From: Billgrantia saliphila
Lineage (GTDB): Bacteria; Pseudomonadota; Gammaproteobacteria; Pseudomonadales; Halomonadaceae
Assembly (NCBI RefSeq): GCF_002930105.1
Contig: NZ_PJRN01000008.1
Location: forward strand, 1 to 64,000
Reading direction: 5' to 3'
Length of the DNA stretch: 64,000 bases
Shown: positions 52,529 to 61,467 of the stretch, in pieces
Layout: each line of letters begins with the position of its first letter
Position numbering within the stretch: position 1 is the first letter of the stretch
Position numbers and translations under genes: made by a program
Notes under the pieces: generated by a model
Told to the model about the DNA's origin: nothing
Seen by the model: the letters and a program-made list of their open reading frames with translations, nothing else
The model's database searches: none

Positions 52529-52696
52529 ATGAAGAAGTGGTTAGGATTAGCCATTGCGAACTGGCTGAGAAAGCCAGCGAACCGCACCAAGGTGAAAAAC
52601 GCCTGGCGTGGGTTTAGTGGGAAGAAGCCCAATAATCGCCCGCCGGGCCCGCCGGGCAAAGACCCGAATCGTCAACCCGGTAATCGTCCCGACTAG
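52529..52696 (+). CDS. Possible 55-residue basic Pro-rich protein
   Basis: MKKWLGLAIANWLRKPANR, then TKVKNAWRGFSGKKPNNRPPGPPGKDPNRQ and a short tail. A very strong site (GGAGGT, 6 nt before the ATG) supports translation. An amphipathic basic N-terminal helix and a Pro/Asn/Gly tail are visible; no family recognised. It is preceded by the 25-codon frame at 52421. Confidence 0.5.
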   Translation: MKKWLGLAIANWLRKPANRTKVKNAWRGFSGKKPNNRPPGPPGKDPNRQPGNRPD

Positions 52697-52944
52697 TTCG
52701 CCCCATTCCTGCCAATACATGCGCCCTGCGGGCCTGTCCGAAGGGCGCATGCCGGCTCCCGCCCCCCTTTTTTTCGCCAGATACACTCACCCGCCTCATT
52801 CGCCAGGCTCACAAAGCCTCAGCGCCTACCCCTATCCCGTTCGCCGCCTCACAATGAGGCCGGGGCCAATGGTCTTATCCAATGGCCCCGCACGGTCCAT
52901 ACTGACGAACCGCCAATGCCGTAATCTCAACAAAGGAGACACGC

Positions 52945-53697
52945 ATGACACGGTTTTCACTTGAGGGTCGGGTCGCCATGGTCACAGGCTGCAACAAGGG
53001 ACTCGGTCAGGGTATCGCCATGGCGCTTGCTGAGGCGGGGGCCGAGATCATCGGGGTCAACCGAAGCGAGGCACAAGCCACAAGGAAGAAGGTCGAGTCG
53101 CTGGGTCGACGTTATCACCACGTCGAGGCGGAATTGGGACATGACCGAGCGGAGGAGATCGTCGCCCGCGCACTGGAGCACACCGACCGTGTCGATATCC
53201 TGATCAACAACGCCGGCATGATTCGCCGCGCTCCGGCACTGGAGTTCAGCGAGGACGACTGGGATGCGGTGATCGACGTCAACCTGAAGGCCGCCTTCTT
53301 CCTCAGCCAGCAAGTGGCGCGCCATTGGGTGGCGCGCAAGGTGCCGGGGCGCATCGTCAATGTCGCCTCGGTCCTGTCGTTTCAGGGCGGCATCCGCGTG
53401 CCATCCTACACCGCCAGCAAGAGCGGCATTCTCGGACTGACGCGCCTGCTGGCCAACGAATGGGCCGCCCACGGCATAACCGTCAATGCCATCGCGCCGG
53501 GCTACATGGCCACGGACAACACCCAGGCCCTGCGTGACGATCCACAGCGCAGCGCCGAAATTCTCGGCCGCATACCCGCCGGTCGCTGGGGCACGCCTGA
53601 GGACCTGGCGGGTGCAGCAATCTTTCTCTGCTCGGATGCGGCGAGCTACGTCAACGGTCACGCGCTGGCTGTCGATGGCGGCTGGCTGGCCCGCTGA
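52945..53697 (+). CDS. kduD: 2-deoxy-D-gluconate 3-dehydrogenase-like SDR (KduD)
   Basis: 250-residue classical SDR. NAD site TGCNKGLG (14-21), NNAG (88-91), catalytic S142, Y155, K159. NNAGMIRR, ASVLSFQGGIRVPSYTASKSG and NAIAPGYMATDNTQALR closely recall E. coli KduD, which interconverts 2-keto-3-deoxygluconate and 2,5-diketo-3-deoxygluconate. The first plus-strand gene of the sugar-acid locus, 269 bp before the next SDR. Confidence 0.85.
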   Translation: MTRFSLEGRVAMVTGCNKGLGQGIAMALAEAGAEIIGVNRSEAQATRKKVESLGRRYHHVEAELGHDRAEEIVARALEHTDRVDILINNAGMIRRAPALEFSEDDWDAVIDVNLKAAFFLSQQVARHWVARKVPGRIVNVASVLSFQGGIRVPSYTASKSGILGLTRLLANEWAAHGITVNAIAPGYMATDNTQALRDDPQRSAEILGRIPAGRWGTPEDLAGAAIFLCSDAASYVNGHALAVDGGWLAR

Positions 53698-53801
53698 GCG
53701 CACAGCGAGCACTTTCTCCTGCATCGCGGCGGGCTCCGGCTCGCCGCATTGCCGTGCCGGCAGGGCTGCAGCACAGCAGCCCAGTCGTACCTCCGATACA
53801 G

Positions 53802-53829
53802 CCGCAGCCCGCAGCCCGCAGCCCGCAGC
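53802..53829 (+). repeat. Heptamer tandem repeat (CCGCAGC)x4
   Basis: Four exact head-to-tail copies of CCGCAGC in the gap between kduD and the next SDR, upstream of the putative operator. Being non-coding and exact, it could vary in copy number. Confidence 0.8.
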
Positions 53830-53907
53830 CAAGCCCAGTCACACCGAAGCGGTGTTGCATTTCCATCGAACTGGACCATAATCGGGATAAACGTCAGGCT
53901 AGTATCC

Positions 53908-53921
53908 TGTCATACCAGCAT
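53908..53921. promoter_or_regulatory. Putative GntR operator, site 1
   Basis: TGTCATACCAGCAT, 45 bp before the ATG of the second SDR. It matches 62537-62550 (TGTCATACCATCAT) at 13 of 14 positions. On the other strand its core reads TGGTATGACA, compatible with the FadR-subfamily GntR pattern TNGTNNNACNA. The regulator gene (57535-58248) lies between the two sites. Confidence 0.55.
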
Positions 53922-53966
53922 GAACCAAGGCACGCTTCCGACAACCACAACACACGGAACCCCGCC

Positions 53967-54716
53967 ATGCGACTGCACGACAAGACGGCCCTGGTCACCG
54001 CCGCCGGTCAAGGCATCGGCCAGGCCACCGCGCAACGTTTCGCCCGGGAGGGTGCGCGTGTCATCGCCACCGATATAGATCCTCAAAAGCTGGAAGCGTT
54101 ACGCGGGGTCGAAGGCATCGAGACCCGCCGCCTCGACGTTCTCGACCCCGGCGGGATCAACGCCTTGGCGGCGGACATCGACGCGCCGGACGTGCTGTTC
54201 AATTGCGCCGGCCACGTGGCCAGCGGCAGCCTGTTGGAGTGCAGCGAAGAGGACTGGGAGCTTTCCCTGGCACTGAACGTCACCGCCATGTACCGCCTCA
54301 TACGCGCCCTGCTTCCCGGCATGCTTGCGCGGGGCAGCGGCAGCATCATCAACATGGCCTCGGTGGCCTCGAGCTTGAAGGGAGTGCCCAACCGCTTCGC
54401 CTACGGCACGTCCAAGGCCGCGGTGATCGGCCTGACCAAGTCGGTGGCCGCCGACTACGTGGCCCAGGGTATCCGTTGCAACGCTATCTGCCCGGGCACG
54501 GTCGACTCCCCTTCCCTGCGCCAGCGCATACACGACCAGGCCAACCGGGAAGGACGCTCGGAGGCGGAAGTGTTCGACGCCTTCCTCGCCCGGCAGCCCC
54601 TTGGCCGACTGGGCACAGCCGATGAGATCGCCGCGCTCGCCACCTATCTGGCAGCCGACGAATCGGCCTATACCACCGGCACGGCACATATCATCGACGG
54701 TGGCTGGCTAACCTGA
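53967..54716 (+). CDS. 2-keto-3-deoxy-L-fuconate dehydrogenase-like SDR
   Basis: 249-residue SDR. Nucleotide loop TAAGQGIG (11-18), FNCAG (79-82 region), catalytic S132, Y146, K150. The segments LFNCAGHVASGSLLECSEEDWELSLALNVTAMYRLIRA and SVASSLKGVPNRFAYGTSKAAVIGLTKSVAADYVAQG resemble the Xanthomonas 2-keto-3-deoxy-L-fuconate 4-dehydrogenase group. It would oxidise a 2-keto-3-deoxy acid at C4 to the 2,4-diketo acid. An upstream open frame to 53754 covers the operator and repeat and is rejected. Followed after 111 nt by the matching hydrolase. Confidence 0.87.
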   Translation: MRLHDKTALVTAAGQGIGQATAQRFAREGARVIATDIDPQKLEALRGVEGIETRRLDVLDPGGINALAADIDAPDVLFNCAGHVASGSLLECSEEDWELSLALNVTAMYRLIRALLPGMLARGSGSIINMASVASSLKGVPNRFAYGTSKAAVIGLTKSVAADYVAQGIRCNAICPGTVDSPSLRQRIHDQANREGRSEAEVFDAFLARQPLGRLGTADEIAALATYLAADESAYTTGTAHIIDGGWLT

Positions 54717-54827
54717 ACAAGGCAACCGGTGCAGCGCTCGCCGCACCGGCGATTATCCGCAAGACCGTTACCGGCACGAAGACTCTGGAATCGACGTCTT
54801 TAGAAATCGACGACAAGGAAACCGATC

Positions 54828-55679
54828 ATGAAACTGCTGCGCTTTGGCCCGAAGGGACAGGAAAAACCCGGCCTGCTCGATGCCGACGGCGTTATCCGCG
54901 ATCTCTCGGCCCATTTGCCCGACCTCGGTGGCGCCTATCTCGGCCGGGCACGGCTTGACGTGGTGGCCGCGCTCAATCCCGCCGACCTCCCGATCGTGTC
55001 CGCCGACACTCGCCTGGGCCCTTGCGTGGGCGGAGTCGGCAAGTTCATCTGCATTGGTCTCAACTACTCCGACCACGCCGCCGAGACCGGCGCCGAAGTC
55101 CCGCCGGAGCCAGTGGTGTTCAACAAGTGGACCAGCGCCATAAGCGGCCCGAACGACGACGTGCTGCTGCCGCGGGACTCGCAGAAGACCGACTGGGAAG
55201 TCGAGCTCGGCGTGGTCATCGGCAAGGCCGGGCGCTACATCGATGAGGCCGACGCCCGGGCTCACGTGGCCGGCTACTGCGTGGTCAACGATATCTCCGA
55301 GCGCGAGTACCAGCTCGAGCGCAGCGGCACCTGGGACAAGGGCAAGGGCTGCGATACCTTCGGCCCGCTGGGCCCCTGGCTGGTCACACCGGACGAGGTG
55401 CCCGACCCTCACGACCTGGCGATGTGGCTCGAGGTGGACGAGCACCGCTATCAGGACGGTAGTACCCGCACCATGGTCTATCGCATACCCTATTTGATCA
55501 GCTACCTGAGCCGCTTCATGAGCCTGCAACCGGGCGATGTCATTTCCACCGGCACCCCGCCCGGGGTCGGCATGGGCCAGAAGCCGCCGGTCTACCTCAA
55601 GCCGGGTCAATGCATGCGCCTTGGCATCGAGGGTCTTGGCGAACAGCAACAGACGGTAGTCTCCGACGAAGTGCTTTGA
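54828..55679 (+). CDS. FAH-family 2,4-diketo-3-deoxy acid hydrolase
   Basis: 283 residues. N-terminal beta domain, then a FAH core with KFICIGLNYSDHAAETG (72-88), the metal-binding DWEVELGVVIGK (E124, E126) and VVNDISEREYQ (D155), and STGTPPGVGMGQKPPVYL. It resembles 2,4-diketo-3-deoxy-L-fuconate hydrolase, which splits the diketo acid into pyruvate and L-lactate. Directly downstream of the dehydrogenase that would make its substrate. Confidence 0.88.
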   Translation: MKLLRFGPKGQEKPGLLDADGVIRDLSAHLPDLGGAYLGRARLDVVAALNPADLPIVSADTRLGPCVGGVGKFICIGLNYSDHAAETGAEVPPEPVVFNKWTSAISGPNDDVLLPRDSQKTDWEVELGVVIGKAGRYIDEADARAHVAGYCVVNDISEREYQLERSGTWDKGKGCDTFGPLGPWLVTPDEVPDPHDLAMWLEVDEHRYQDGSTRTMVYRIPYLISYLSRFMSLQPGDVISTGTPPGVGMGQKPPVYLKPGQCMRLGIEGLGEQQQTVVSDEVL

Positions 55680-55709
55680 GACCCCATACCGCCTTAGCAG
55701 GAGCTTGCC

Positions 55710-57350
55710 ATGACCCACGCCATCGCCAGCGACGCCGGCCGACTCGCCACCCTGCGCGTTCACGCCGCCGATAACGTGCGCGTCGCCCTGAAGGACCTGC
55801 CGGAAGGGGTCGAGATCGAGGACGACGGCCGTCGTATTCGCCTTGTCGAGCCGATCCGCCACAAGCACAAGTTCTCCCTGGCTGACCTGGCCGAGGGCGA
55901 CAGCGTGATCATGTATGGTGTCACGGTGGGCCGGGCAACCCGCCCCATTGCCGCGGGTGCCGCCATTACCACCGCCAATACCGAGCACAGCACGGCCACC
56001 GAGAAAGCGGCGACACGCCAAAAGCACTGGCAGGCTCCCGATGTTTCCGCTTTCAGCGGCGCAAAGTTCGATGGCTATCACCGGCCGGACGGTCAGGTCG
56101 GTACCGCCAATGTCTGGCTGGTGGTGCCGCTGGTCTTCTGCGAGAACCGCAACATCGAGGTGCTGCGCCAGAGCGTAGCCGATGCGCTGGGCGAGGACCC
56201 CTATCGCGACTACAAGCGCCTGGCCAGGGAGCTACTGCACGGGCAAGCCGAAGAAGAAACGACGCTGCCCCCTCGTGAGCGGCTGTTTCCCAACGTCGAC
56301 GGGGTGCGCTTCCTGACGCATACGCTGGGCTGCGGCGGCACCGACGACGACACTCAGGCGCTATGCCAATTGCTGGCCGGCTACATCTGTCACCCTAACG
56401 TGGCTGGCGCCACCGTACTGAGCCTGGGCTGCCAGAAGGCGCAGATCGAGCTGCTGCAACAGGCAGTGGCCGAGCGCGACCCCGACGGCTGGCGCCCGGT
56501 CCACTACCTGGAGCAACAAGCCAGCCACAGCGAAGAGGCCTTGATCCGCGAGGCGTTGACCACGATCTTCGACGGACTGCGACAAGCCAACCAGGTGGAG
56601 CGCTCACCCGCCCCGCTGTCGGCGCTCAACCTGGGCGTGGAATGCGGCGGTTCCGACGGCTTCTCCGGGCTCTCGGCCAACCCCTTGGTGGGCGCCGTGG
56701 TGGATCGCCTGGTCGCCCTGGGCGGCAGCGGTGTCTTGAGCGAATTTCCCGAGCTATGCGGGGTCGAGCACGAACTGCTGGCCCGCTGTCGCGACGAGCG
56801 CGTGGCCGAGCGGTTCCGTATCCTGATGGAAGCCTACCAACAGCACGCCGCCCGAGTCGGGGCCGACTTCTCGATGAACCCCTCGCCGGGCAACATTCGC
56901 GATGGTTTGATCACCGATGCCATGAAGTCCGCCGGAGCAGCCAAGAAAGGCGGCGACAGCCCGGTGGTCGACGTGCTCGACTACACGGAGCCGCTACACC
57001 ACAAGGGCCTCAACCTGCTCTGCACCCCCGGCAACGACGTCGAATCGACCACCGCCCTGGCCGGTTCGGGCGCCAACCTGATCCTCTTTACCACCGGTCT
57101 GGGCACACCCACCGGCAACCCGGTCGCACCGGTGCTGAAGATCGCCAGCAACAGCGAGTTGGCCAACCGCATGGCCGACGTGATCGATTACGACGCGGGG
57201 CCGATCATTCGTGGGGAAGCGCAGATCGAGGAACTGGCCGTCGAGCTCCTGCAGCTGTGCATCGATGCCGCTTCGGGGCGCTATACGCCCAAGGCGGTGG
57301 GGCTGGCGCAGTATGATTTCATTCCCTGGAAGCGCGGCGTCTCTTTATAG
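55710..57350 (+). CDS. uxaA: UxaA/GarD family sugar-acid dehydratase (altronate hydrolase type)
   Basis: 546 residues: N-terminal SAF domain (about 15-95, LRVHAADNVRVALKDLPEG...), linker, and the GD_AH C-terminal domain with THTLGCGGTDDDTQ, GVECGGSDGFSGLSANPLVG and TTGLGTPTGNPVAPVLKIASN. The family removes water from aldonic acids (altronate, galactarate) with iron. Here it probably makes the 2-keto-3-deoxy acid used by the two preceding genes, although it is last in the operon. Related UxaA proteins in the Campylobacter fuc locus are tied to fuconate, so the substrate need not be altronate. Confidence 0.88.
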   Translation: MTHAIASDAGRLATLRVHAADNVRVALKDLPEGVEIEDDGRRIRLVEPIRHKHKFSLADLAEGDSVIMYGVTVGRATRPIAAGAAITTANTEHSTATEKAATRQKHWQAPDVSAFSGAKFDGYHRPDGQVGTANVWLVVPLVFCENRNIEVLRQSVADALGEDPYRDYKRLARELLHGQAEEETTLPPRERLFPNVDGVRFLTHTLGCGGTDDDTQALCQLLAGYICHPNVAGATVLSLGCQKAQIELLQQAVAERDPDGWRPVHYLEQQASHSEEALIREALTTIFDGLRQANQVERSPAPLSALNLGVECGGSDGFSGLSANPLVGAVVDRLVALGGSGVLSEFPELCGVEHELLARCRDERVAERFRILMEAYQQHAARVGADFSMNPSPGNIRDGLITDAMKSAGAAKKGGDSPVVDVLDYTEPLHHKGLNLLCTPGNDVESTTALAGSGANLILFTTGLGTPTGNPVAPVLKIASNSELANRMADVIDYDAGPIIRGEAQIEELAVELLQLCIDAASGRYTPKAVGLAQYDFIPWKRGVSL

Positions 57351-57361
57351 TGGTATAACGT

Positions 57362-57470
57362 GGCTGCGCTCGGCCATACGGCGTTAAAAATCGGCTCAAG
57401 GTACTCATTTACAGCTTGTAAACTCCGTCCTTTCGCAGATTTTTGCCTTGTCTGGCCTTTGCTCGCCTAC
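57362..57470. repeat. Long imperfect extragenic palindrome (REP/MITE-like)
   Basis: Symmetric about 57415: TTTACA-GCT-TGTAAA at the centre, AAAAATC (57386-57392) pairing GATTTTT (57438-57444), and GGCCA (57372-57376) pairing TGGCC (57453-57457) with one bulge. About 110 bp filling the gap between convergent uxaA and gntR. May also terminate both genes. Confidence 0.7.
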
Positions 57471-57534
57471 GTTCTCATGGTTTATGGAACATATGTCACG
57501 TGCGAAGCGAGCCTGACCGACGCGCAACTGATCG

Positions 57535-58248
57535 TTACTCCAGACGCTTCTTGAGCTTCATATAGGTCCCATAGTGCCGGTCGAGGTGGCGGCGCATGGC
57601 AGCCTCGGCGGCATCGGGGTCGCGAGATTCGATCGCCTCGACGATCTCGGTATGCGCGGAAAGCGCCGCCTTGTCCTCGTCCTTCTGCTGCAGCACCTGG
57701 GCGCGACGGTCGTCGAGCCATTCGGAGAGCGCCACATGAATGGCGTCGAAGATGGGGTTGCGACCAATGCTCGCCAGCACGCCATGAAAATCGTTGTCGG
57801 AGCGCTTGAAGCGCGCCTCGTCGCCCACGGCATCCCGGTTATCGGCCAGGGCGTCGCGCAGGCGCTGGAGATCCTCTTCGCCGGCATGCCGGGCGGCGTA
57901 GCGCGCCAGCGAGATCTCGAACATGGCCCGCGCCTCCTGGAAATACTGCTGCCCTTCCGGCCGTGACAACAGCTGCCGGGTGACGCCGGAAAGGCGCGCC
58001 ATGACCGCCTCGGCGGTGGGTCGTATCACCCGGGCACGAGTGCCGCTGTTGATGGCGATCAGCCCAAGCTGCTGCAGATGGAAAAGCGCTTCTCGCACGG
58101 CGGGACGGCCGACGCCGAACTGCTCCATCAGTTCGCGCTCCGAGGGCAGCTGGTCGTTCTCCTTCAGCCGCCCTTCGAGGATCTCCGCCTCGAGCTGTTC
58201 GGCCACCTGCTCCGACAGCGTCTTGCGCTCCACCTTGTATCGACTCAT
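57535..58248 (-). CDS. GntR regulator, FadR subfamily
   Basis: 237 residues. Winged HTH at about 8-72 (LSEQVAEQLEAEILEGRLKENDQLPSERELMEQFGVGRPAVREALFHLQQLGLI), then an all-helical FCD effector domain with the DNDFHGVLASIGRN His/Asp metal pattern. Start at MSRYKVERK (58248), not the ATG 12 codons up. Central in the locus and likely to bind the shared TGTCATACCA boxes in front of the catabolic and transport operons; the effector is probably a pathway sugar acid. Confidence 0.93.
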   Translation of the reverse strand: MSRYKVERKTLSEQVAEQLEAEILEGRLKENDQLPSERELMEQFGVGRPAVREALFHLQQLGLIAINSGTRARVIRPTAEAVMARLSGVTRQLLSRPEGQQYFQEARAMFEISLARYAARHAGEEDLQRLRDALADNRDAVGDEARFKRSDNDFHGVLASIGRNPIFDAIHVALSEWLDDRRAQVLQQKDEDKAALSAHTEIVEAIESRDPDAAEAAMRRHLDRHYGTYMKLKKRLE

Positions 58249-58379
58249 GCAATGCAACTCCTGGCCTGCCAATCCGAGCCCCACGCGGACCCGGCCACTA
58301 TGTTACTGCATCCTTGCACTCACTTGCGGCCACTCGTTCGCGCAGCCACTCGCTCTTGCAGTTACATGGATCGCGCGAT

Positions 58380-59450
58380 CTAGGGCAGAGCGGGAATCGA
58401 GAGCTCCTCCGCCAGCTCGGCGTAGGCCACCACGTTTGCGGAATCGAGCGGAATACCCTCGGCATCGCGCTGTGCCTGGCAGCGCCACTCGCGGTCGCCG
58501 GGTGCCAGCACCTCCCTCCCCTCCAGCGCGGGCTGGGCGCGCAGATCCGCCAGGTAATCCAACATGCCGCGATCATAGACATCACGCTCGACGAAGGCGT
58601 CGGGGCGCATGACCAGGAAGAAATGCCCCACCCCTCTCGGCGTACTCATGTCGTCACCGCTCATCGGCAGCATGCGAAAGCCATGAACCATGCCGGTCAG
58701 CGTCGCGCTGAGCACCTCCACCATGCCGGCGAGCCCCGCCCCCTTGAAACCGAAATCGGCTCCACCCAGTGGCAGTAGCGAAACGGCCCGCGCGGCATCG
58801 ACCGTCAGCTCACCCTCGGCGTCCGCCGCCACACCAAGCGGCAATTCCCGCTCGATGGCGGCGTACTGCTTGACCCGGTTCCAGGGAATCGAACTGGTTG
58901 CCATGTCGAGCAGATAAGGGGGCTGATCGGGCACCGGTGCGGCGAAGGCAATGGGGTTGGTGCCATGGAAAGGGCGTTGCCCGTGGTGCAGGCTGACCAG
59001 GGCGTCGGCAGTGCAGACCGACAGCCCGACGTAGCCTCGCCGGGCCGCCTCCAGCGCATAGCAGCCCGCCGCACCGAAGTGCGAGGAACGGCCGACGGCC
59101 ACCGCGCCGATGCCGATCTCATCGGCCATGGCGATGGCGTGCTCGATAGCGGTATAACCGGCCAGATGGCCGAAGCCGTCGTCGGCATCGAGGGAGCCGG
59201 TTCCCGGCAGGCGCCGGGTGAAGCGCATGGCGGGACGCGGATTGATTCGCCCGCCTTGCACCGCACGCACGTAGTGCGGCAACAGGCGCAGCCCATGGCT
59301 GTCGGTACCCATCCGCGATGCGGTGACCAAGGCCTGGGCAACCGCGTTACGCGAGGCGTCGTCGACCTCGCAGCGTGCCAGGGCACGCTGCATGAAGGCT
59401 TGCAGTTCAGCACCCGCCACGCGTGTGGCGGGTCCGTCGGATCGAGGCAT
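58380..59450 (-). CDS. Malate/L-lactate dehydrogenase-like oxidoreductase (Ldh2/YiaK family)
   Basis: 356 residues of the Ldh2 fold, unrelated to Rossmann LDH: SRMGTDSHGLRLLPHYVRAVQGG near 45-67, GRSSHFGAAGCYAL, FHGTNPIAFAAPVP, LDMATSSIPWNRVK and GGADFGFKGAGLAGMVEVLS. Members reduce or oxidise 2-keto/2-hydroxy acids with NAD(P)H; YiaK (2,3-diketogulonate reductase) is likewise next to a TRAP transporter. Here it could oxidise a hydroxy acid released by the hydrolase. 17 nt after dctM. Confidence 0.9.
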   Translation of the reverse strand: MPRSDGPATRVAGAELQAFMQRALARCEVDDASRNAVAQALVTASRMGTDSHGLRLLPHYVRAVQGGRINPRPAMRFTRRLPGTGSLDADDGFGHLAGYTAIEHAIAMADEIGIGAVAVGRSSHFGAAGCYALEAARRGYVGLSVCTADALVSLHHGQRPFHGTNPIAFAAPVPDQPPYLLDMATSSIPWNRVKQYAAIERELPLGVAADAEGELTVDAARAVSLLPLGGADFGFKGAGLAGMVEVLSATLTGMVHGFRMLPMSGDDMSTPRGVGHFFLVMRPDAFVERDVYDRGMLDYLADLRAQPALEGREVLAPGDREWRCQAQRDAEGIPLDSANVVAYAELAEELSIPALP

Positions 59451-59467
59451 TGGCGCTCCTCAGCGGT

Positions 59468-60847
59468 TCAGCGGTAAACGAGCGTGGGCAGCCACATGGA
59501 GATGGCCGGAACGAAGGTCACCAGCAGCAGCGCAATGACCAGCGGCACCAGGAACGGCAGCGTGCCGCGCATGCACTTCTCGAAGGAGATGTTCGAGACG
59601 CGGGACAGCACGTAGAGCACCATCCCCACCGGCGGGGTCAGCAGACCGATCATCAGGTTGAGCACCATGATCACGCCGAAGTGCACTGGGTCGACCCCGG
59701 CGTTCACGGCCAGCGGCAGCAGCACGGGCACCAGGATGGTGATGGCGGCGATGGTTTCCATGAAACAGCCGACCACGATCAGCACCAGGTTGATCAGCAG
59801 CAGGATGGCGACGGGATTGTCCGAGAACGGTCCCAGCAGCTCCATCACGTGTCGGGTGACCTGGTTGCTGGTCAGGATCCAGGCGAAGATCGACGCGGCG
59901 GCGACGATCAGCAGGATCACGGCGGTGGTCTCGATGGTCTCCATGCTGACCTTGAGCAGCCGCCGCCAGGTCAGGATGCGGTAGACCAGGGTGCCGAGGA
60001 TCAGCGCATAGACCACCGCGGCGATTGCCGACTCGGTGGGAGTGAAGGCGCCGGTGATAATGCCGCCGACAATGATCACCGGCGTCAGCAGCGACAGGAA
60101 GGCACGCTTGAACGTCTGCCACACCAGAACCGGGGAGAACGAAGCATCGCGGGGATAGCCACGCCGCCGGGCGAGGATGGCGATCATGATCATCAGGCTC
60201 GCGCCCATCAGCAGCCCCGGGATGAGGCCGGCGGCGAACAGCTGGCCCACCGAGGCGCCGGCCATTACTCCATAGATCACCATGGGCAGGCTGGGCGGTA
60301 TGATCGGGCCGATGGTCGACGAGGCCGCAGTGATCCCCACCGCGAATTCCTGGTCGTAGCCGGCGTCGCGCATGGCCTTGATCTCGATGGTACCGAGCCC
60401 GCCGGCATCGGCCACCGCCGCCCCCGACATGCCGGAGAACACGATGCTGGCACCGACGTTGACGTGCCCCAGCCCACCGCGCATCCAGCCCATCAATGCC
60501 CGGGCGAAATCGAAGATCCGCGTGGTGATGCCGCCATGGTTCATCAGGTTGCCGGCCAGAATGAAAAACGGAATCGCCAGCAGCGGAAAGCTGTCGATGC
60601 CGTTGATCATGCGGTGCGCGACCACGATATCGGGCACTCGGCCGGTCAGGTACACATAGAGCAGGCATGAACCAGCGAGGCTCACGGCAATGGGGAACCC
60701 CATCACCAGCAGGGTGAACATCGAGGCGAACAGGAACGTCAGGTAGTAGCCCATGATGGCCATGAGCACACAGAAGGCGACCGCCAGAGCGGCGATCAGC
60801 GGCGGTACGACCGACCCCTTGCGCTGCGTGACCGAAACCTCAGGCAT
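59468..60847 (-). CDS. dctM: TRAP transporter large permease (DctM)
   Basis: 459 residues, about 12-13 membrane helices. FILAGNLMNHGGIT, IVFSGMSGAAVADAGGLGTIEIKAM, ASSTIGPIIPPSLPMVIYG and FMETIAAITILVPVLLPLA are DctM signatures. Imports the acid with sodium together with DctQ and DctP. The N-terminus is about 30 residues longer than usual and includes an extra hydrophobic stretch. Confidence 0.94.
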   Translation of the reverse strand: MPEVSVTQRKGSVVPPLIAALAVAFCVLMAIMGYYLTFLFASMFTLLVMGFPIAVSLAGSCLLYVYLTGRVPDIVVAHRMINGIDSFPLLAIPFFILAGNLMNHGGITTRIFDFARALMGWMRGGLGHVNVGASIVFSGMSGAAVADAGGLGTIEIKAMRDAGYDQEFAVGITAASSTIGPIIPPSLPMVIYGVMAGASVGQLFAAGLIPGLLMGASLMIMIAILARRRGYPRDASFSPVLVWQTFKRAFLSLLTPVIIVGGIITGAFTPTESAIAAVVYALILGTLVYRILTWRRLLKVSMETIETTAVILLIVAAASIFAWILTSNQVTRHVMELLGPFSDNPVAILLLINLVLIVVGCFMETIAAITILVPVLLPLAVNAGVDPVHFGVIMVLNLMIGLLTPPVGMVLYVLSRVSNISFEKCMRGTLPFLVPLVIALLLVTFVPAISMWLPTLVYR

Positions 60848-60874
60848 GGCGAGCTCTCCGGTTGATTGTCATTG

Positions 60875-61417
60875 TCATCGATCCTTCGCCGTGGTCAGCT
60901 CGCTCTCGCCCTCACGCCAGTGGCGAATGGTCACCTGGACCGAACGCACCAGCATCAGCAGGAACCCGACCATCACGATGTAGTAGATGACATCCTTGGG
61001 CACGTCGATCGACACCATCATCGCGTTGGTCTTGGCCGCCAGGCCGTAGCTGATCCACACGCCCGCGGCATAGAAGACGGTGCGGCCGATATCCACCAGC
61101 ATCGACATCACCCGGCCGACACCGCCCGGCATGTAGCGATAGAAGAACTCCACGGCGATGTGGGAATTCTTGCGCGCCGCCATGGCGCTGCCGAGAAAGC
61201 CCACCACGATCAGCAGGTAGCGGGCGATCTCCTCGGTCCAGCCCACCGAGCTGCCCAGTACGTAGCGGCTGAAGAACTGCAGGAACACGACAGCGGCCAG
61301 CGCCCAGAAAACGACCAGCGTCGGCCAGTCTTCCCAGCCGTACGCCTTATAATCGAAATCGTCGTCTTCGAAGGGATCGATGCTGGCAGCCTCGGGTGGC
61401 AGGGAATCTTGAGACAT
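60875..61417 (-). CDS. dctQ: TRAP transporter small permease (DctQ)
   Basis: 180 residues with four membrane helices; VGWTEEIARYLLIVVGFLGSAMAARKNSHIAVEFF is the DctQ signature. Start at MSQDSLPPEA (61417). Between dctP and dctM in the usual order. Confidence 0.92.
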   Translation of the reverse strand: MSQDSLPPEAASIDPFEDDDFDYKAYGWEDWPTLVVFWALAAVVFLQFFSRYVLGSSVGWTEEIARYLLIVVGFLGSAMAARKNSHIAVEFFYRYMPGGVGRVMSMLVDIGRTVFYAAGVWISYGLAAKTNAMMVSIDVPKDVIYYIVMVGFLLMLVRSVQVTIRHWREGESELTTAKDR

Positions 61418-61467
61418 GAGCGCCCTCCCGTGTGCCGCCCCGCTCGGGGGCGGCACGCCTCTAACGG

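Noticed and set aside
53802..53829. CRISPR array
   Set aside because: Head-to-tail heptamers without spacers; no cas genes in the window.
53754..53966. Upstream extension of the second SDR
   Set aside because: Would translate the heptamer repeat and operator box; the SDR fold begins at the ATG at 53967.
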